The notes under the pieces are model-generated. The model saw nothing but the letters and a program-made list of their open reading frames with translations. It made no database searches and was not told where the DNA came from. This document shows positions 59,742-64,000 of a DNA stretch of 64,000 nt, piece by piece. This DNA is from an uncultured Rhodospirillales bacterium (GTDB taxonomy: Bacteria > Pseudomonadota > Alphaproteobacteria > Azospirillales > Azospirillaceae). Within the stretch, counting starts at the first letter, position 1. Each line of letters begins with the position of its first letter. Both the position numbers and the translations under genes were made by a program. The stretch lies in the NCBI GenBank assembly GCA_903856295.1, contig CAIOBP010000254.1, positions 1 through 64,000 on the forward strand, given 5' to 3'.

Positions 59742-60782
59742 ATGACAACGGGGCGCCCTGTGTCCATCGGTTCGATCTCCTCGAAATTGCCGCTGGTTTT
59801 GTCCTACACCCGGTTGGCCCACGACCAGCACAAGGCCGGCGGCCTGCTGGGCAGCGCCCGTCTGGTGCGCGGCGCCAAGTTTCTCGGCCGCGCGCTGGTC
59901 TGGTGGCGCGACACCACCCGCTGGCTGGAACTGCTGGAAACCCTGCCGCTGGCGGGAATTCCGCCGGTGGTGCGCAAGGAGATGGCGGAAAAGATCCACC
60001 GCCCCTACGCCCGGCTCAATCTCGGCACCGCCGGACGCACGGCGCTGCTGGTCAGCCACTACAGTATTCTGTCCGCGGCGCTGCCCGGCCCGGTGCTCAA
60101 CGCCCTGGTCTCGGGCGCGGAACTGCCGCTGGCGCGGCTTCAGGGCCGGCGCAATCCAGAGGATCGCTACACCATCCACCTGACCCGCCACCGGCGCTTC
60201 CACCAGCAGGGCGAGGCGGTGATCGTGTTCTGGGACGAGTCGCTGAAATGGGCGCTGTCGACCCTGTGCATCAATCTGCGGATCGATGCCGATGGCCGGC
60301 GGGTGCTGTTCATCAGCGGCTTGCAGGGACCGTCGCAACCGATCGGCAAGACCGAGATCGTCCACACCACCCGCACCCTGGACGGCCTCAGGCCCAAGCG
60401 CGCGGTGCTGGAGGCGACCTATGCCCTGGCGCGCTGGCTGAAGATCGACGCCATCGTGGCCATCAGCAAGGCCAACCACATGTCCACCGGCCTGGGCCGG
60501 CGCTGGCGCGACATTCGCGCCGAATACGACGAGTTCTGGGCCGAATTCGAGGCGGTGCTCCAGGATGACGGCGATTTCCGGATGCCCGACGCCCTGCCCC
60601 AGCGCGATGTCAGCGACGTGCCGGCCAAGCGCCGCAAGGACTGGCTGAACCGCAACGCCCGCCTGGAAGCGATCACCAGCGACGTCACCGCCGCCCTCGA
60701 GGCCCTGGCGGCGGGCGGAGCGCTGCCGGAAGCGCCGAGCGCCGCCCAACCCGCCGAGGATGGCGAACCGACCGAGGATTAG
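59742..60782 (+). CDS. DUF535 (VirK/YbjX-like) family protein
   Basis: 346 residues. Conserved stretches KEMAEKIHRPYARLNLGTAG, LLVSHYSILSAALPG, AVIVFWDESLKWALSTLCIN and RVLFISGLQGPSQPIGKTEI fit DUF535. Family members are linked to virulence and cationic peptide resistance. No signal peptide or membrane helix is obvious. The last bases of its stop codon (TAG) are the first bases of repeat B. Confidence 0.88.
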   Translation: MTTGRPVSIGSISSKLPLVLSYTRLAHDQHKAGGLLGSARLVRGAKFLGRALVWWRDTTRWLELLETLPLAGIPPVVRKEMAEKIHRPYARLNLGTAGRTALLVSHYSILSAALPGPVLNALVSGAELPLARLQGRRNPEDRYTIHLTRHRRFHQQGEAVIVFWDESLKWALSTLCINLRIDADGRRVLFISGLQGPSQPIGKTEIVHTTRTLDGLRPKRAVLEATYALARWLKIDAIVAISKANHMSTGLGRRWRDIRAEYDEFWAEFEAVLQDDGDFRMPDALPQRDVSDVPAKRRKDWLNRNARLEAITSDVTAALEALAAGGALPEAPSAAQPAEDGEPTED

Positions 60783-60890
60783 AGCACGATCGCGAAGAGG
60801 TGGAATCGCCTCGAAGCGTGAATCGCGCTCTAACTATAGAGCACGATCGCGAAGAGGTGGAATCGCCCCGAAGCGTGAATCACACTCTAA
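60781..60890. repeat. 53-bp repeat pair (REP-like, repeat B)
   Basis: Two direct copies, 60781-60833 and 60838-60890, share AGAGCACGATCGCGAAGAGG and differ at five or so bases. Each is bounded by AGAG and CTCT, making a long imperfect palindrome. Copy 1 supplies the stop of the DUF535 gene and copy 2 contains the stop of the GT-methyltransferase gene on the other strand. Confidence 0.92.
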
Positions 60891-62460
60891 AGTTCTCGGA
60901 CCGCCACAGCGCCAGCGCCTTGTCCTCGGCGCCCGCGCCCTCGGCGATCAGCAGGTCGGGACGGCACAGGTTGAAGGGCGGCGCCAGCAGATTGACCGGC
61001 CGCCAACCGCCCAACTCGCCCTCTTCGTTGGTCGCGGCGCTGGCGGTCGAGATCGCGATGTAGCGGCATCCGGCGCCCTTGAGGGCGCGCAGAGCCTGCC
61101 GGATCTCGTCATTCGGATAATGGCTCAGGACATCCCGGCACAGCAGCAGATCGCAGGCCGGCAGAGCATCCGAGAGAATATCGGCAACCTGGAACAGGTG
61201 GTTCTTGCGGTGTGCGAAGGTCTTGAGGTTGCTGGCGATCAATCCCGGCACGATGTCGAAGCCGATATAGAGCCCGAGCGCGCCGGAAATCTGCGACAGC
61301 CAGTTGACATCGCCGCAGCCGGCATCGCACAGCGACCGAATATTCAAGATATCAAATATCCCCGGCAACTGTCCGCGCAGATGCCGGGTTTCCGCGAGCG
61401 TCGAACCGGAACCGCTCGAGGTCTCCAGGCTGCCCCAGCCAGTGCCGCTGTAAATGTCCTTGAATATCCGGGTCTGCGCCGATTCCGTCTGCGGCCAGGG
61501 AAACTTCCCCAGCCGGGCGCGGGGCGCGATGGTCCGCGTCCGGAAGGTAACGCCGCAGAAATCCTCGTAGTCCTCCAGGCTGCGCCGGGTGCCGAAGCCA
61601 TATGAGTCGAGGTCCTTGATCGCCTCTTCGTCCGCGCTCGGCTCGGTGCCGAACAGGTGCTTGACCCTGGCCTTCGACCGGGCATCCATCAGGTCCCAGC
61701 CGACCGGGTGCGGATCGGACCAGTGGCGCGTGCGGTTGGTTCCAGTATAATCGTGATAGATCAGCACCTTGCCCGGATGGAACAGGTCCCAGCCCCAGGT
61801 CCAGAGCCGTGCCGAGAGGCTGATTTCCTCACCCCAAAAATAGATGTTCGGATCGTATGGCACATCCCCGATGATCTCGGCGCGCGCGAAGATATACCCG
61901 CCGGCGACGAACGCCGCCGGAATCGGCGTGTCGATCCGGTCAACGCCATCCAGCGTCCGCGATCCGAAGATCAGAATCCCGGCGTCGTCGAATTCCTTTG
62001 CTGTGATGACGATCGAATGCGTGGTGTCGTCGAGATCATGCGGAGGGGTATAGGCCGAGGGATAGGTCGACAAAACCGGACGATCCGACGGGCAAGCCTG
62101 AAGGATCGAGATCAACTCGCGATCCCAGCCCGGCGCGAAGCGCATATGGCTATCGATCTGAAGGGTGTAAGTCTCGCCCCGGTACAGCTGCTGTGCCTGA
62201 TGCCGTGCCCAGCACACACCAAGACTGTCGGCGGCATCGATGAAGACTTCCCTGATCTGCCGCTCGCGGGTGCGGATCACCAGACAATCATCATCCTCAC
62301 CCCGGACGAGCTGCCAGACCACGCCGACAAAAATGGCATCCGGATTGGCGGCCTGCTCGAACAGATCCCGGATCGTCCACTGGCACTCGATATCGCGATA
62401 GGCCGCGATGCTGACAAATATCGTTGGCGTCCCAGCCGGTTCACCCAACGCGTCCTCCAT
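60880..62460 (-). CDS. Glycosyltransferase-methyltransferase fusion protein
   Basis: 526 residues. The N-terminal part (about 10-270) fits the GlcNAc-transferase family of the Skp1 GlcNAc-transferase type: IFVSIAAYRDIECQWTIRDL, the metal-site-like LQIDSHMRFAPGWD, and YFWGEEISLSARLWTWGWDL. A linker to about 370 follows. The C-terminal part (about 373-526) is a class I SAM methyltransferase with SLCDAGCGDVNWL and LLLCRDVLSHYPNDE. Its start overlaps the ATP-grasp-SET gene by 20 bases. The last three codons and stop lie in repeat B. Confidence 0.8.
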   Translation of the reverse strand: MEDALGEPAGTPTIFVSIAAYRDIECQWTIRDLFEQAANPDAIFVGVVWQLVRGEDDDCLVIRTRERQIREVFIDAADSLGVCWARHQAQQLYRGETYTLQIDSHMRFAPGWDRELISILQACPSDRPVLSTYPSAYTPPHDLDDTTHSIVITAKEFDDAGILIFGSRTLDGVDRIDTPIPAAFVAGGYIFARAEIIGDVPYDPNIYFWGEEISLSARLWTWGWDLFHPGKVLIYHDYTGTNRTRHWSDPHPVGWDLMDARSKARVKHLFGTEPSADEEAIKDLDSYGFGTRRSLEDYEDFCGVTFRTRTIAPRARLGKFPWPQTESAQTRIFKDIYSGTGWGSLETSSGSGSTLAETRHLRGQLPGIFDILNIRSLCDAGCGDVNWLSQISGALGLYIGFDIVPGLIASNLKTFAHRKNHLFQVADILSDALPACDLLLCRDVLSHYPNDEIRQALRALKGAGCRYIAISTASAATNEEGELGGWRPVNLLAPPFNLCRPDLLIAEGAGAEDKALALWRSENFRV

Positions 62461-63853
62461 CCTTGTCCGCTTGCGCGCGGCGCTGCTCCCGACGGTCGAG
62501 CGTGTTGCCGGGCTGGCCGGTGATCCGGCCGCGACAGGCCGGCGCGCCGCAGGAGCAATCGAACGGTTCCATCCGCTCGTTGCTGAAACAGCGGTAGTCG
62601 AGGGTCAACTCCTCACCGGCGGCGATCGCCCTGAGCGCGATCACGTCCAGGCCGGCGAAGGCGGTGTTCGGGGCGCAGGAATGATTCTGCGGCGCCCAGC
62701 CCTCCGGCGCCTCGTCCCACAGCACGAAGAGTTCGTCGGCCAGCGGATAGGCGTAGCGGCGAAAGACCTCCTGCTGCTCGGCGCTCCAGTTCCGCTCGAC
62801 ATGGCGGCGGGTGACGAGGCGCTGCGGCCGCTCCTCGCCACGAAACACGACTTCGCCGGCGGCAATCCCGCGGCTGGCGCGCAGGCCGTAGCCGCTGGCC
62901 GCCGAGCGGGCCACCACATAGGGCTTGGCCGCCCGGCGGTGCCGCGCCAAGCCCTCGGCGATGATATGGCGCAGGAAGCCATCCGGCCCCAGGCCCTCGT
63001 GAGCCAGACAATAATCGGCGGCGCTGTAGGACCCGGCCGGATGCAGCACGGAACAGGCGAAATCGGCACCGCTGAACCAGGGCGTCCCGTCGTCCGCGAC
63101 CCGAAAATCCATGCGGCAGTAGCCGACGCCGCCGCAGACCTCGAAGATCGCCTCGGCCGCCGCGCGCAGACGCCCGGCCAGCGGCTCGGCGCGACAGGGC
63201 AGATTGCGCCCCTCCAGCTCGTTGGGCACCAGCGCCCGCCCCTGCCCCGGACGTCCCGGTTCCGCCAAAACCAGCACGGAGAACGCCCGGCCGGGGATGT
63301 GACGCTCGATCACGATGTCGTCGCACTCCGGCGCCAGCCGCCCGACCCCGGCCACCACCTCGGCCAGAGTCCGGCACGGCGACGCCGGATCCACCGCCGG
63401 AGGACCGCCGGCATGGCCCGGCGTGACGACCAGGGGAAAGCCCAACCCCGCCACCGCATCCGCGAGCGCGCCGGGATCCGGGGCGGGGCCGGTCACCACC
63501 GCGAAGTCGGGCGTGGCCACGCCGGCATAGGTGGCGCACAGCTTCATCAGCGCCGGGCCCGGATCGTAGAGCCGCGCCACCGTCCCGGTATGGGGCAGCC
63601 CCAGCCGGGTGAGGGCGTCGATGACGTCGACCGAGGGGAGGTCCCAATCCAGGCAGCCGGCGCAGAGATTGACGAAGATGTCGAACCCCTCCCGGCGCAA
63701 CGTCCTGAGCTGCGCATGCACCGTGACCTTGCGCAGCAAGACATGGACCAACTGGTCGTCGGGCAGCAGGGCGGTCAGGTCGCGCGGCGGCTCATCCCGG
63801 CCCGGAGCGCGCGTCGAAACACTGTCGTCGGGCTGAAGAACGCAAATTTTCAT
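62441..63853 (-). CDS. Degenerate ATP-grasp and SET methyltransferase fusion protein
   Basis: 470 residues. Residues about 1-305 follow the D-Ala-D-Ala-ligase-like ATP-grasp fold (VNLCAGCLDWDLPSVDVIDA, ALTRLGLPHTGTVARLYDPG), but the nucleotide lysine falls on Thr144 (LVVTPGHAGG) and the metal-binding Glu-x-Asn falls on GAD (262-264), so catalysis is doubtful. Residues about 311-422 are a SET domain with GYGLRASRGIAAGEVVF, NHSCAPN (390-396) and GEELTLDY (413-420); a post-SET cluster CSCGAPACRG (433-442) follows. Protein lysine methylation is likely. Confidence 0.82.
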   Translation of the reverse strand: MKICVLQPDDSVSTRAPGRDEPPRDLTALLPDDQLVHVLLRKVTVHAQLRTLRREGFDIFVNLCAGCLDWDLPSVDVIDALTRLGLPHTGTVARLYDPGPALMKLCATYAGVATPDFAVVTGPAPDPGALADAVAGLGFPLVVTPGHAGGPPAVDPASPCRTLAEVVAGVGRLAPECDDIVIERHIPGRAFSVLVLAEPGRPGQGRALVPNELEGRNLPCRAEPLAGRLRAAAEAIFEVCGGVGYCRMDFRVADDGTPWFSGADFACSVLHPAGSYSAADYCLAHEGLGPDGFLRHIIAEGLARHRRAAKPYVVARSAASGYGLRASRGIAAGEVVFRGEERPQRLVTRRHVERNWSAEQQEVFRRYAYPLADELFVLWDEAPEGWAPQNHSCAPNTAFAGLDVIALRAIAAGEELTLDYRCFSNERMEPFDCSCGAPACRGRITGQPGNTLDRREQRRAQADKDGGRVG

Positions 63854-63894
63854 GCCCCCTCCCGATCACCGCCAGTTTGGACACGCTGAGCCGG

Positions 63895-64000
63895 CTACCC
63901 CCTCGCCTGCCCGCCATCCCTCCGCGGCGCCGCCCGCTCCTGGTCGGCCATCGCCTCGTCTTCCTCGTTGGCGACCGACAACTCGAACGCGCGGGCCAGA
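63895..64000 (-). CDS. C-terminal end of an unidentified gene
   Basis: The minus-strand frame ending TAG at 63895-63897 is open to the window edge (35 codons): LARAFELSVANEEDEAMADQ, then ERAAPRRDGGQARG. It may be the tail of the next upstream gene. The piece is too short to name; it lies 41 bases before the ATP-grasp-SET start. Confidence 0.45.
   Translation of the reverse strand, partial: LARAFELSVANEEDEAMADQERAAPRRDGGQARG

Overview
The window is high-GC (most third codon positions are G or C) and reads as a chromosomal segment of a flagellated alphaproteobacterium, probably Rhodospirillales (Magnetospirillum/Phaeospirillum/Rhodospirillum-like). This is inferred from gene content: fliL-fliM-DUF6468-motE-cheZ order, a lone FlhB C-terminal paralog, bacteriohemerythrin, liv ABC genes, KdsB, and TPR/GT9 proteins. 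There is no rRNA or other strong taxonomic marker.

Layout. 1-1519: the 3' end of an ISL3-type insertion sequence abuts a histidine kinase whose N-terminus appears cut by the insertion. 1791-9096: a compact six-gene hydrogenase-4-like cluster (hyfB, C, E, F, G, I). Its large subunit lacks three of the four [NiFe] ligand cysteines, so it is best called an energy-converting hydrogenase-related (Ehr) complex rather than a hydrogenase. 9120-12538: DyP peroxidase, a small conserved gene, tRNA-Tyr, a CNT nucleoside transporter and a bacteriohemerythrin. 12898-19783: UvrD/PcrA helicase, FabI, and a livHMGF branched-chain amino acid ABC operon with a small opposite-strand gene between livM and livG. 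20093-26663: ADP-ribosylglycohydrolase, YajQ, TerB-like protein, a CgeB-like glycosyltransferase and a pentapeptide-repeat protein. 26891-31290: tRNA-His, hisC, aspS, a ParD/ParE-like toxin-antitoxin pair, small conserved genes and cspA. 31495-42780: surface-glycan-type genes (DUF6165, TPR-GT9, a multi-span membrane protein), a CZB protein, a 2-hydroxyacid dehydrogenase, peroxiredoxin, DsbD/ScsB and AlgH/YqgE.

42929-54754 is a flagellar/chemotaxis block. The rightward run is fliL, fliM, DUF6468, motE, cheZ, two MotB-like proteins without MotA, and a 1032-residue secreted repeat protein. It converges on a leftward run of lipoprotein, FlhB-C-terminal homolog, unknown gene, fliO and fliP. 54985-64000: Na+/H+ antiporter with a cNMP-binding tail, a phosphatase/kdsB pair, a DUF535 protein, and two overlapping fusion genes. 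One fuses a GlcNAc-transferase-like domain to a methyltransferase. The other fuses a degenerate ATP-grasp domain to a SET methyltransferase.

The observations most worth pursuing are the NiFe-less Ehr complex, the ATP-grasp-SET / GT-methyltransferase gene pair, the MotB-like pair (one partner has Ser at the proton-carrying Asp position, the other has an 11-residue repeat), and several repeats placed where they can affect expression: in front of peroxiredoxin, at the start of livG, inside the toxin-antitoxin junction, and supplying stop codons. Gene positions are nucleotide-exact. Functions rest on motif recognition by eye, without database searches.
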